From the NCBI GenBank assembly GCA_963830565.1, contig CAWHMO010000018.1, positions 62,001-126,000 on the forward strand: a stretch of DNA of 64,000 bases, read 5' to 3'. The stretch is from DATFDN01 sp963830565 (GTDB taxonomy: Bacteria > Pseudomonadota > Alphaproteobacteria > Acetobacterales > Acetobacteraceae). Each line of letters starts with the position of its first letter. Position 1 is the stretch's first letter. Position numbers and translations under genes: made by a program. Below are positions 53,487 through 61,932 of the stretch, in pieces. The notes beneath the pieces were generated by a model that saw only the letters and a list, made by a program, of their open reading frames with translations, did not search any database and had not been told where the DNA came from.

Positions 53487-53496
53487 GATCGCCTTC

Positions 53497-54711
53497 ATGC
53501 GCCTGATGCGGCGTCCGCCCGCCATGGCGCAGGCGCGTCGGTTCGACGTGCGGGCGGTTCCCGAGACCATCCTGCCGCCACCTCCGCCACCTCCGCCGCC
53601 CGAGAGAGCGGCCGCGCCGCCCGCTCCGGTGGTCCCGCATGCCACGCGCGCGCAGCGGATCGCCCTCTCCGTCGGACTGGTGGTGGTCGCGGCGCTGGCG
53701 CTGGAGCTGTTCGGCGGCATCCTGGCCCCGTTCGTCGCCGCCGCCGTGATCGCCTACGCGCTCGACCCGGCGGCGACGCGGCTCACCCGCCTCGGCCTGC
53801 CGCGGGGCGTCGCGGCCTTGCTCATGGTGCTGGCGCTGGTGGCGGCCTTCCTGCTGTTCGCGCTGCTGCTGTATCCGCTGCTGCTGTCGCAGGTGGGCCT
53901 GTTCCTCGGTCGCTTTCCGCAATACGTTCACCTGCTGCAACGTTGGGCGGCGCAGCTCGTGACGCACCTGCAGGAAAACTTCGGCTCCGAGGTGGTGAAC
54001 GACAAGTTGCGCGACCTGGTCGCCGGTCAGGCCGGGTCGATGCTCACCTTCCTGGTCTCGGCCGTCACCGGGCTGATCGGCGGCGGCTTCGCGCTGTTCA
54101 ACGTGCTGACCCTGGCCGTGGTCACCCCGGTGGTGGCGTTCTACCTGCTGCGCGACTGGCCGCGCGCGATCGCCAATATCAATTCGTGGCTGCCCCGCCG
54201 CTACGCCGAGACCATCCGCGCGCAGGCGCGGGAGGTGGACCGCATCCTCTCGGCCTGGGTGCGCGGACAGGCGCTGTGCTGCGTGCTGCTCGCCGTCTAC
54301 TACGCCTTCGCGCTGACCGTGGCGGGGCTCGATCTCGGCCTGATCGTCGGCACGGGGGCGGGATTGCTGTCCTTCATCCCCTATGTCGGCTCGATCACCG
54401 GCGGCGTGACGGCGCTCGCGCTCGCCTTGGCGCAGTTCCCGACTTGGCGCGGCGTGATCGTCATCGGCTGCGTGCTGATCGTCGGGCAGATCCTGGAGGG
54501 CTACGTCATCTACCCGCGCTTCCTCGGCGACCGGGTGGAGCTGCCGGCGGTCTGGGTGATCTTCGCGCTGTTCGCGGGCGGGGCGGCCTTCGGCTTCCTG
54601 GGCGTCATGCTCGCCGTGCCGGTCGCGGCCACGATCGGTGTGTTGTGCCGCTTCTGGGTCCGGCGCTATCTCCGCAGCCCGCTCTATCTCGACCCGCCGC
54701 CCACGTCCTGA
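53497..54711 (+). CDS. AI-2E family (PerM-type) transporter
   Basis: Membrane protein of 404 residues with about eight helices. The family motifs are the LVVVAALALELFGGILAPFVAA start, YALDPAATRLTRLGLPRGVA, the long periplasmic-side segment around residue 130, and the conserved GLLSFIPYVGSITGG at about 290 and LEGYVIYPRFLGDRVELPAVWVIF near 340. The N-terminus contains a run of nine prolines (LPPPPPPPPPERAA), presumably a flexible linker. The start at 53497 (MRLMRRPPAMAQ) lies just after the phosphatidyltransferase gene; an ATG inside that gene at 53458 is less likely. PerM beside purM and hdaA is a conserved alphaproteobacterial arrangement. The substrate is unknown. Confidence 0.88.
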   Translation: MRLMRRPPAMAQARRFDVRAVPETILPPPPPPPPPERAAAPPAPVVPHATRAQRIALSVGLVVVAALALELFGGILAPFVAAAVIAYALDPAATRLTRLGLPRGVAALLMVLALVAAFLLFALLLYPLLLSQVGLFLGRFPQYVHLLQRWAAQLVTHLQENFGSEVVNDKLRDLVAGQAGSMLTFLVSAVTGLIGGGFALFNVLTLAVVTPVVAFYLLRDWPRAIANINSWLPRRYAETIRAQAREVDRILSAWVRGQALCCVLLAVYYAFALTVAGLDLGLIVGTGAGLLSFIPYVGSITGGVTALALALAQFPTWRGVIVIGCVLIVGQILEGYVIYPRFLGDRVELPAVWVIFALFAGGAAFGFLGVMLAVPVAATIGVLCRFWVRRYLRSPLYLDPPPTS

Positions 54712-54727
54712 TCCAGGAGAGACTCGC

Positions 54728-55147
54728 GTGAATCTCGGACGCCTGCAACCGGCCATTCTCAGCCTGCTGCGCCTAGTCGCCGGTCTGTGCTTTCTCGAGC
54801 ATGGCACGGCCAAGCTGTTCGGCTTTCCCCCGGCCGCTCAGTACTTGCATGGCCATCTGCCGCCGCTCATTCTCGCCGCCGGCATCGTCGAGACGGTCGG
54901 CGGCGCCCTGATGGTTCTGGGCTGGCTCACCCGCCCGACGGCCTTCCTGCTGTCGGGCGAGATGGCGATCGCCTACTTCACGTCGCATGCTCCGAAGTCG
55001 GCCTTTCCGCTGATCAGCGGTGGCGATGCGGCGATCCTCTACTGCTTCATCTTCCTCTACGTCGCCGTGGCAGGCGGCGGCCTTTTCAGCGCCGATCGCC
55101 TGTTGGCCTCGCGTCGCCGAGGATTCGGCCGCCGGGCGGTCGTCTGA
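54728..55147 (+). CDS. DoxX family membrane protein
   Basis: Small membrane protein of 139 residues with four helices. The DoxX signature is LLRLVAGLCFLEHGTAKLFGFP followed by AGIVETVGGALMVLGWLTRPTAFLLSGEMAIAYF. The family contains subunits of quinol oxidases and thiosulfate oxidation enzymes, and many uncharacterised membrane proteins. The GTG at 54728 (ribosome site AGGAGA) gives the right N-terminus. It stands between the permease gene and hdaA and is probably in their transcript. Confidence 0.9.
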   Translation: MNLGRLQPAILSLLRLVAGLCFLEHGTAKLFGFPPAAQYLHGHLPPLILAAGIVETVGGALMVLGWLTRPTAFLLSGEMAIAYFTSHAPKSAFPLISGGDAAILYCFIFLYVAVAGGGLFSADRLLASRRRGFGRRAVV

Positions 55148-55159
55148 GGCGGGTGAGGG

Positions 55160-55819
55160 ATGCGGCAGCTTCCGCTGCCGTTGGCCCACCGCCCGGAGTT
55201 CACGGCGGCGGGCTTCCTCGAAGCCCCCTCGAACGCCGCCGCGCTCGCCTGGCTGGCCCGCAGCGCGGAATGGCCCGGCGGGCGCCTGGCGCTATGGGGG
55301 GAGGCGGGATGCGGCAAGACGCATCTCCTGCACGTCTGGGCGCGGCGCGTCGGGGCGCGGTTTTCCCTTCTTCCGAACGCGGAGCCTCCAGCCGGCCCCA
55401 TCGCGATCGATGACGCCGATGCCGCCGCATCGGACGAGCGGCGCCTGCTGCATCTGCTGAACGCCGCGGCCGAAGCCAGGCAGCCGGTGCTGCTGGCGGC
55501 GCGCACGCCGCCGGCGCGCTGGCCGGTGGCGCTGCCCGATCTCGAGAGCCGGCTGCGCGCCACCGCCGCGGTCGAGATCGCGGCGGCCGACGATGCGCTG
55601 CTGGCCGACTTGCTGGAGCGACTATTGGCCGCACGTCAGCTCGCCGTTCCGGCGGCCCTGCAATCCTGGCTGCTGCTCCAACTCCCGCGCACGCCGGCGG
55701 CGATCCGCGAGACGGTGGCGCGGCTCGACCGCGCCAGCCTGGCCGCCGGCCGCGCCGTCACCCGCTCCCTGGCGGCCGCCGTGTTGGAGGAGATGACGGA
55801 ACCGGCTCAGTGCCAGTGA
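55160..55819 (+). CDS. hdaA: DnaA-related inactivator HdaA (Hda family)
   Basis: AAA+ protein of 219 residues that, with the sliding clamp, turns DnaA-ATP to DnaA-ADP and so limits chromosome initiation. The N-terminus RQLPLPL (residues 2-8) is the clamp-binding motif. Walker A is GEAGCGKT at 47-54, Walker B is PIAIDDADAA near 91-100, and sensor and lid regions follow (LPDLESRLRA, LLLQLPRTPAAIRETVARLDRASL). It starts 12 bp after the DoxX gene. Its last 13 bp overlap the end of the convergent lipoprotein gene. Confidence 0.92.
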   Translation: MRQLPLPLAHRPEFTAAGFLEAPSNAAALAWLARSAEWPGGRLALWGEAGCGKTHLLHVWARRVGARFSLLPNAEPPAGPIAIDDADAAASDERRLLHLLNAAAEARQPVLLAARTPPARWPVALPDLESRLRATAAVEIAAADDALLADLLERLLAARQLAVPAALQSWLLLQLPRTPAAIRETVARLDRASLAAGRAVTRSLAAAVLEEMTEPAQCQ

Positions 55820-56424
55820 TGGCCATGCCAGCCGCCGCCGCCGCCGCCCACGACGAGCACGCCCGAGCTAACGAAGCCTGGCCCGTAGAAACCGGGACCG
55901 TAGAAACCGGGCCCGTACGGATATCCGATCGGATAGCCGTAGCCCGGGCCGCCGAGCGCGTAACCGGGCGGTGGCGACTGCACCGAATCCCCGCGCGAAT
56001 ACATGCACTGGGTGTAGGCGATATTGTAGCGCTGCTGGAGCGAGTATTGACTTGCCTCGCCGCGCTGGCTGCCGACCGAGGCGCCGCCGAGCAGGCCGGC
56101 GCCGCCGCCGATCGCGGCACCAGCCCCGGCATTGCCGGCGACCGCGCCCAGCGCCGCCCCGAGCGCCGCGCCGCCTAGCGTGCCGAGCGCCGCGCCGGTC
56201 ACGCCCGGCGTCGCGCCGGCCTGGCCGGCCGACTGGTAGGCGGTGGTCTGCCCGGCGTAGTTCCGGCAAGCGTAGTCGTCCTGCTGGAATGCCGTCAGGC
56301 TCTTGCCGCCTCCCGGCAGCGCCATCACCGTGGGCCCGGTCGGCGGCTGCACGGCGCAGCCGGCGAGCACCACGGACCCGCCGAGGCCGACAACGGAGGC
56401 GGTCACGCCCAATCGACGCCGCAT
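55807..56424 (-). CDS. glycine-zipper outer-membrane-type lipoprotein
   Basis: Protein of 205 residues with a lipobox (VVLAGC, Cys22). The middle has a glycine-zipper: AALGTLGGAALGAALGAVAGNAGAGAAIGGGAG, in which small residues recur every four positions. A C-terminal Gly/Tyr/Pro-rich tail (GYPYGPGFYGPGFYG) ends HGHHWH. It is probably anchored in a membrane, where zipper helices pack. The role is unknown; relatives of SlyB/Pcp type stabilise the envelope. It converges on hdaA. Confidence 0.85.
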   Translation of the reverse strand: MRRRLGVTASVVGLGGSVVLAGCAVQPPTGPTVMALPGGGKSLTAFQQDDYACRNYAGQTTAYQSAGQAGATPGVTGAALGTLGGAALGAALGAVAGNAGAGAAIGGGAGLLGGASVGSQRGEASQYSLQQRYNIAYTQCMYSRGDSVQSPPPGYALGGPGYGYPIGYPYGPGFYGPGFYGPGFVSSGVLVVGGGGGGWHGHHWH

Positions 56425-56485
56425 GGTGTTGTCCTGTTCCTTGCTGGTTGACCTAGTCGAAATTTAGGATGCCTTTCCGAAAATA

Positions 56486-56875
56486 TCAGTAGCTCCAGGG
56501 GTCATAGGGGCCGAACGGTCCGGATGGCCAAGGCCCCCAGGCGAGCTGGTTCATCTGCGCCGCCTGCAACTCGGTCTCGGCGATGCGTTGGCGGACGTTG
56601 AGGCGCTCATAGGCCTGATAGGCCTGCTGCCCGCCGACATAGAGGCAGCGGCACCCCTGGGGGTCGGCGTAGAACCAGGCCGGCTTGCCGTTACGCCGGA
56701 CCAGCACGAGTTGCCCCGGCGGCAGAGACTCCATCATGGCCGCGCGTGTAGGCGTATCGGCCGGCTCCACCCGGAAGCCCGCCGCCGCCAGCACGCTCTC
56801 CTGGTTGGCGATCTCCTGGGCCGCGCACCCCGCGAGCGCGAACGCAAGGACGATGGCCGGTCGCGCGAGCCGCAT
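56486..56875 (-). CDS. small lipoprotein of unknown function
   Basis: Protein of 129 residues with a lipobox (FALAGCAAQE, Cys18) after MRLARPAIVLA. The mature part has AGFRVEPADTPTRAAMMESLPPGQLVLVRRNGKPAWFY, then YVGGQQAYQAYERLNVRQRI and a Pro/Gly-rich end. Similar proteins are seen in related Acetobacteraceae as far as I can judge, but no function is known. A strong AGGAGG ribosome site precedes the ATG at 56875. It is on the same strand as the glycine-zipper gene, 61 bp upstream. Confidence 0.82.
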   Translation of the reverse strand: MRLARPAIVLAFALAGCAAQEIANQESVLAAAGFRVEPADTPTRAAMMESLPPGQLVLVRRNGKPAWFYADPQGCRCLYVGGQQAYQAYERLNVRQRIAETELQAAQMNQLAWGPWPSGPFGPYDPWSY

Positions 56876-57032
56876 GCTCCGCCTCCTTTCCAATGCAGCC
56901 GGCAAGACAATCGGAGAGCGCCGAATGAGGCCAATCACATGACTGTGGCGCCTGCTGTTGACGCCCGAGCCGCGCCTTGCGCTAATCCTGCCAACTAAAC
57001 GACCCCGCAAGGGACAGGGAAGGGAACCGAGA

Positions 57033-58402
57033 ATGCAGCGGACGTTGTGGCGTACCATCGGTACTCGGCCTGCTGGCCGTCGCGTCCATCCCGTCCGCTC
57101 GCGCAGCCGGCCGCACCGTCACGGTGTGGTGGAACCAGGGCTTCTATCAAGCCGAGGACCAGGCGCTGCGCGACACGGTCGCCGCGTGGGAGAAGGCGAG
57201 CGGCGACAAGGTCGACCTCCAGTTCATGGTCGGCCCCACCCTGGTGCAGAAAATCATCGCCGGGATGACCACCGGTGACGTGCCCGACCTCGTCTATGCC
57301 GATGTCGCCGACTTCGTGCTGCTGGCGCAGAACGTCTGGAACGATCGCATCGTGGACGTGTCCGACGTGGTGGACACGCAAAAGGCGCAGTACAGCGAAA
57401 CCGCCCTGCTCGCCGCGCAGGCCTATGACAACGTCACCCACAAGCGCAGCTTCTTTGGCGTGCCGCTGAAGCAGCAGGCGCTGCACTTCTCGGTCTGGCG
57501 CCCGATGGTCGAAGCGGCCGGCTTCAAGATCGCCGAGATGCCGACCACGTGGGACAAGTATTTCGCCTTCTTTCCCGAAGTGCAGAAGAAGCTGCGCGCC
57601 AAGGGCCAGCGGATCTATGGGCTCGGCTATTCGCTGGCGACGGTCGATACCGACAGCACGTATCTGTTCAACCAGTTCCTGGTCTCCTACGGGGGCGGTG
57701 GCATCGTCACTCCCGACGGGCGGCTGCACGCCGACGACCCGAAGGTACGCAAGGCCGCGGTCGACGCGCTGACCGCGCTCACCACGCCGTACAAGCAGGG
57801 CTTCGTCCCGCCGGGCGCGATCAACTGGGGTGATCCCGACAACAACAACGCCTTCTACGCCAAGCAGATCGTGATGACGCCCAATGCGTCGATCTCGATC
57901 CCGGTCGCGCAGATGGAAAACACCGATCAGTACCTACCACCAGATCGTCACCCAGGGCCTGCCGGCGGCGCCCGACGGCAAGCCCAATGTCAGCCTGGTC
58001 GCGGTGAAGCTCGCCTTCATCCCGAAGGGCGCGAAAGATGCCGACGGCGCCAAGGACTTCCTGAAATACCTGATCCAGCCGCAGGTGCTGAACGCCTACC
58101 TGAAGCAGGCGCGCGGACGCTGGGTGCCGGTGATGCCCTCGATCGTCAAGAACGACGAGGCGTTCTGGCGCGATCCCAAGGATCCACACCGGCCGGTGGT
58201 GGTGCATCAGGAGATCGACCTGCCGACCATGCCGTGGTTCATGTCGTTCAACCCCGGCTACGCCGAGGTCAATGCCGCACAGATCTGGGGCAAGGCGGAG
58301 GCCAATGTCATGCAGGGCGGCATGACACCCGAGAAGGCGGTCGACGGGGCGTTCAAGCAGATCGAGGCGATCTTCGCCAAATACCCGGTTCCCAAACAGT
58401 AG
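57033..58402 (+). pseudogene. CUT1 sugar ABC transporter substrate-binding protein, two frameshifts
   Basis: Extracellular solute-binding protein (family 1). An ATG at 57033 (MQRTLWRTI) begins a signal peptide that continues in another frame as VLGLLAVASIPSARA. The extra base is one of the two G at 57060-57061. The mature part runs VTVWWNQGFYQAEDQAL, MTTGDVPDLVYADVADFV, DSTYLFNQFLVSYGGGG up to PVAQMENTDQY near 57930. There one extra C (57933-57934) shifts the frame, and it resumes as YHQIVTQGLPAAPDGKPN to the stop at 58402. Without both bases the protein has 455 residues, normal for the family. Two permease genes follow. It would deliver a sugar or polyol at the periplasmic side. Confidence 0.88.
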
Positions 58403-58413
58403 CGGAGGCTGTC

Positions 58414-59319
58414 ATGTCGGCCAGTTCGGCAGTCCGCCTCGCGCGTCCGGGCGGATTGCTGCGCGGGGCGCGACGGCGCGGGCTGTCCGGCTCGGACGCA
58501 CTCTGGGCCGCGGCCTTCGCACTGCCCTATATCGCAGTGTTCCTGGCGTTCGTTGTCTACCCGGTTGGCTACGGGCTCTGGCTTGGCGCGCGGCCAGCCG
58601 CCTATGCGGCGCTGTTCGCCGACCCGATCTTCCCGCGCACCGTGGTCAACACGCTGATCTATCTCGCCGTCGGGGTGAACCTGAAGCTGTTCCTGGCGCT
58701 GCTCCTGTCCGGCTTCTTCGCGCGCAAGGAGGCCTGGATCAAGCTGCTGCTTCTGGTGTTCATCCTGCCCTGGGCGGTTCCGGCGATCCCGACCTTCATC
58801 TCGATCCACTGGATGCTGAACGGCCAGTGGGGGCTCGTGAACAACCTGATCTGGCTCCTGTTCCAGCAGGACGGCCCGCCTTGGCTCGACAGCGCACCGC
58901 TCGCGATGGCCTCGGTGATCTACGCCTATATCTGGAAATGGCTGCCGTTCTGGACGCTGATCTTCCTCGCCGGACGCATGGCGATCCCGCGAGAGCTTTA
59001 CGAGGCGGCCGATGTCGATGGCGCGAGCCGGCTCGGGCGCTTCCTGAATGTCACGTTCCCGCTGCTCGCCAACCTCTACATCGTCTGCACGCTGCTCTCG
59101 ACCATCTGGACGCTGGGCGACTTCAACACGGTGCATTTCGTCTCCGGCGGCGGGCCGGCACTGGCGACGCATGTCCTGGCCACGCTCGGCATCCGCGACG
59201 CCTTCGAGATCGGCGACCCGCGCCTCGGCATGGCGGTGGTGATGGCGGCGATCCCGCTGCTGATCCCGCTGGTGGTCGTGCTGATGCGCCGGCTGTCCAC
59301 CAAGGAGGTGGAGCTGTGA
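58414..59319 (+). CDS. CUT1 sugar ABC transporter permease (MalF/LacF type)
   Basis: Inner-membrane permease of 301 residues starting MSASSAVRLARPGG after CGGAGG. It has six membrane segments and the EAA loop ELYEAADVDGASRLGRFLNVTFPLL, in which EAAxxDGA is the ATPase-contact motif. An ORF running in frame from the binding-protein gene is only a consequence of the frameshift there. Partner: the second permease, whose GTG overlaps the TGA by four bases. No MalK-type ATPase is in the window, so it must be supplied from elsewhere. Confidence 0.92.
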   Translation: MSASSAVRLARPGGLLRGARRRGLSGSDALWAAAFALPYIAVFLAFVVYPVGYGLWLGARPAAYAALFADPIFPRTVVNTLIYLAVGVNLKLFLALLLSGFFARKEAWIKLLLLVFILPWAVPAIPTFISIHWMLNGQWGLVNNLIWLLFQQDGPPWLDSAPLAMASVIYAYIWKWLPFWTLIFLAGRMAIPRELYEAADVDGASRLGRFLNVTFPLLANLYIVCTLLSTIWTLGDFNTVHFVSGGGPALATHVLATLGIRDAFEIGDPRLGMAVVMAAIPLLIPLVVVLMRRLSTKEVEL

Positions 59320-60161
59320 GGCGCACCTACCGCGCGCTCGATCGCATCGGCGCCGTCGGCCTCGGCATCATCCTCCTGATCTGGACGCTGGCGCCGATCT
59401 ACAACATGGTCGCTGTCGCGCTGGAGCCGAAGGAGGACGTGTTCGCCGCGCACGTCATCCCGCCAAATCCGACGCTCGACAGCTTCCGCGCCGTGTTCAG
59501 CGAGAGCTACTGGCTGCTGCAGGATTTCTGGCTGCAGATGGGCAACAGCGCGGTCATCGGCATCTCGGTGGCCTTGCTCACGCTCGCCATCGGCTCGACG
59601 GCGAGCTTCGCGATCGGGCGGATGCGGATGCGCGGCGGCGCATTGCTCAGCAACGCGGCCTTGCTCACCTATCTGGTGCCGATGTCGTTTCTGGCGATCC
59701 CGTTCTACTGGATCATGCGCCGCTACGGTCTGGCCGACCACGCGTTGTCGGTGATCGCGGTGGATACCACCTTCGCCACCCCGTACGCGATCTTCATCTT
59801 CCGCCAGTACGGCGCCTCGATCCCGCGCGAGCTGGACGAGGCCGCGCGCATCGACGGCGCCTCTCCGGGGCAGATCTACGCCCGCATCTATCTGCCGTTG
59901 ATGGCCCCGGCCCTGGTCGCCATCGGCACCTACGCGCTGCTGCTGGCGTGGAACGAGTATCTGTACGCGTTCCTGCTGCTGTCGAAGGACAATACCATCA
60001 CCGTGCCCGTCGCGCTCGGCAAGTTCCTCAACAGCGACGAGGCACCGTGGAACTACCTGATGGCGGCAGCGATCATCTACGCCTTGCCGCCGCTGGTGAT
60101 CTACTACGCCTTCCGCCGCTTCATGACGGCGGGCCTGACAATGGGAGGCGTGAAGGGGTAG
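59316..60161 (+). CDS. CUT1 sugar ABC transporter permease (MalG type)
   Basis: Inner-membrane permease of 281 residues with six membrane segments. It contains VPMSFLAIPFYWIMRRYGL and the EAA loop ELDEAARIDGASPGQIYARIYLPLM. The start GTG at 59316 overlaps the preceding stop, so the two permeases are translated together. The C-terminus AGLTMGGVKG is typical of MalG relatives (sugar and polyol importers). Substrate unknown. Confidence 0.93.
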   Translation: MRRTYRALDRIGAVGLGIILLIWTLAPIYNMVAVALEPKEDVFAAHVIPPNPTLDSFRAVFSESYWLLQDFWLQMGNSAVIGISVALLTLAIGSTASFAIGRMRMRGGALLSNAALLTYLVPMSFLAIPFYWIMRRYGLADHALSVIAVDTTFATPYAIFIFRQYGASIPRELDEAARIDGASPGQIYARIYLPLMAPALVAIGTYALLLAWNEYLYAFLLLSKDNTITVPVALGKFLNSDEAPWNYLMAAAIIYALPPLVIYYAFRRFMTAGLTMGGVKG

Positions 60162-60229
60162 GGCAGGGGCCCCTATACGCGCGAACTTAAACCTCGACGT
60201 GCGGGGCCGGCGCGTGGTCCGTAGCTGTG

Positions 60230-60895
60230 ATGCAGAATGAGGGCCCATACGGCAGGAACATCCCGCCGGTCTTCGACGGCGCGTTCCGGGTGCGTCTGCT
60301 GGACCTGTTCAGGTGGCGGCGCGACGTGCGTCGCTTCCGCCCTGAGCCGGTGCTGGCGGGCCTGCTCGACGAACTGCTCGAGGCAGCATCCCTCGCGCCC
60401 TCGGTGGGCCTCAGCCAACCCTGGCGCTTCGTCACGGTCGAGGACCCCGCGCGTCGGGCCGCGGTGCGCGCGAGCTTCGAGGTCTGCAACGCGCGGGCCC
60501 TCGCCGCCCAGGAAACCGGCCGCGCGGCCCTCTACGCGCGCCTCAAGCTGGCCGGTCTCGACGAGGCCCCGTGCCAGCTCGCCGTGTTCGCCGAGCCCGA
60601 CCCGGACCAAGGCCACGGCCTGGGGCGCGGGACCATGCCGGAGACGACCGCCTACTCTGCGGTGATAGCAGTGCATACGCTCTGGCTCGCCGCCCGAGCG
60701 GCGGGTTTGGGCCTGGGCTGGGTGTCGATCCTCGATCCGGCGACCGTCACGGCGGCGCTGGACGTGCCGTCGGACTGGACATTCATCGGCTACTTCTGCC
60801 TGGGCTACCCGCAGGCCGAGAGCGACGCGCCGGAGTTGGAGCGCGCCGGATGGGAACGCCGCAGGACCGCAGCCGCCGGCCTCCTCCGGCGCTGA
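60230..60895 (+). CDS. bluB: 5,6-dimethylbenzimidazole synthase BluB
   Basis: Nitroreductase-fold enzyme of 221 residues that breaks up reduced FMN with oxygen to make dimethylbenzimidazole, the lower ligand of cobalamin. It has FRWRRDVRRFRPEPV at the flavin-binding Arg residues, APSVGLSQPWRFVTV, and TMPETTAYSAVIAVHTLWLAARAAGLGLGWVSILDP. The position of these motifs is that of BluB rather than generic nitroreductases. A GTG lies just before the ATG at 60230. It has 68 bp to the permease gene; no other cobalamin genes are nearby and I see no B12 riboswitch in the 68 bp. Confidence 0.9.
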   Translation: MQNEGPYGRNIPPVFDGAFRVRLLDLFRWRRDVRRFRPEPVLAGLLDELLEAASLAPSVGLSQPWRFVTVEDPARRAAVRASFEVCNARALAAQETGRAALYARLKLAGLDEAPCQLAVFAEPDPDQGHGLGRGTMPETTAYSAVIAVHTLWLAARAAGLGLGWVSILDPATVTAALDVPSDWTFIGYFCLGYPQAESDAPELERAGWERRRTAAAGLLRR

Positions 60896-60954
60896 TGATG
60901 CGCGAAGGATAGCTCCGGGCCGACTATCCCGGGCCGCCCGCTGCATCGGTCGAG

Positions 60955-61932
60955 TCACTCGTAACACCCCGCCCGCCGCGCCCGCTCCCGCACCAAGGTC
61001 AGCATCGCGCGGCACAGCGTCGTCTCATGGCCGACGACCTCGCCCAGTTCGACCACCGCGCCGAGCAGCGCGTCGATTTCCATCGGCCGTCCGCGCTCCA
61101 GGTCCTGCAGCATCGACGTCTTGTGCTCGCCTACCTCGGCGGCACCGTCGATGCGGCGCTCGATGTCGATGGCGAAGCGCGTGCCCAGCGCCTCGGCGAC
61201 CGCCTTGGCCTCCAGCATCATCGCGCGGCACACGGCGCGCAGATCGGGATCGCGGGTCAGCCGGTCGAGCGTGGTCATGGTGAGCGCCGAGAGCGGATTG
61301 AAGGCGAGATTCCCCCACAGCTTCACCCAGATCTCGTCGCGGATACGCGGGCGCACCGGCGCCTTCAGCCCGGAACCGATCAGCAGCTTCGAGAGCGCCT
61401 CGATCCGCGCCGAGCGGCTGCCGTCCGGTTCGCCGAGCGAAAAGCGGTCCCCGTAAGTGTGCGCGATCACCCCCGGCTCGACCACTTCGGCGGCCGGATA
61501 GACCACGCAGCCGATGGCCTGGGACGGCGGCAGGATGTCCCACAGCCGGCCGCCGGGATCGACGGACTCCACGCGACGGTCCCGGTGTGGACCGTCCAGG
61601 CCGTAAAAGTACCAATAGGGGACGCCGTTGATCCCCGTCACCAGAGCGCTCTCCGGCCCCATCATCCGCGCGATCCGTGGCGCCGCGCCGGGCAAGGAAT
61701 GCGCCTTCAGCGTCACCACCACATAGTCCTGCACCCCGGCCTCCGCCGGATCGGCGAGGCAGCGCGGACGGACCGTGACGCTCTCCCCGCCGCTCACCAG
61801 CCGCACGCCGTTCGCCTGCATGGCGGCCAGGTGCGGTCCGCGCGCGATGAACGTCACCTCCGCCCCGGCGGCGGCGAGCCTGGCGCCCAGGAACCCACCG
61901 ATCGCGCCGGCGCCGAAGATGCCGATCCTCAC
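60955..61932 (-). CDS. panE: 2-dehydropantoate 2-reductase family protein
   Basis: NADPH-dependent reductase of ketopantoate in pantothenate/CoA synthesis. The 325-residue protein has MRIGIFGAGAIGGFLGARLAAAG (nucleotide loop), FIARGPHLAAMQANGVRL, NGVPYWYF and the C-terminal domain with the catalytic-type Lys in EIWVKLWGNLAFNPLSALT and MLQDLERGRPMEIDAL. The start at 61932 overlaps the stop of the upstream acyl-CoA ligase gene by four bases. Family paralogues also act on other 2-keto acids, and as it is coupled to a ligase gene the true substrate may differ. Confidence 0.86.
   Translation of the reverse strand: MRIGIFGAGAIGGFLGARLAAAGAEVTFIARGPHLAAMQANGVRLVSGGESVTVRPRCLADPAEAGVQDYVVVTLKAHSLPGAAPRIARMMGPESALVTGINGVPYWYFYGLDGPHRDRRVESVDPGGRLWDILPPSQAIGCVVYPAAEVVEPGVIAHTYGDRFSLGEPDGSRSARIEALSKLLIGSGLKAPVRPRIRDEIWVKLWGNLAFNPLSALTMTTLDRLTRDPDLRAVCRAMMLEAKAVAEALGTRFAIDIERRIDGAAEVGEHKTSMLQDLERGRPMEIDALLGAVVELGEVVGHETTLCRAMLTLVRERARRAGCYE

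Noticed and set aside
53350..54813. A 487-codon minus-strand frame
   Set aside because: Antisense to the AI-2E permease and DoxX genes, repetitive charged composition, no start site or domain support.
57124..59319. A 731-codon fusion of a binding protein and a permease
   Set aside because: The middle part is out-of-frame sequence rich in Arg and Gly. The fusion is produced by the frameshift at 57933-57934; the permease has its own ribosome site and start at 58414.
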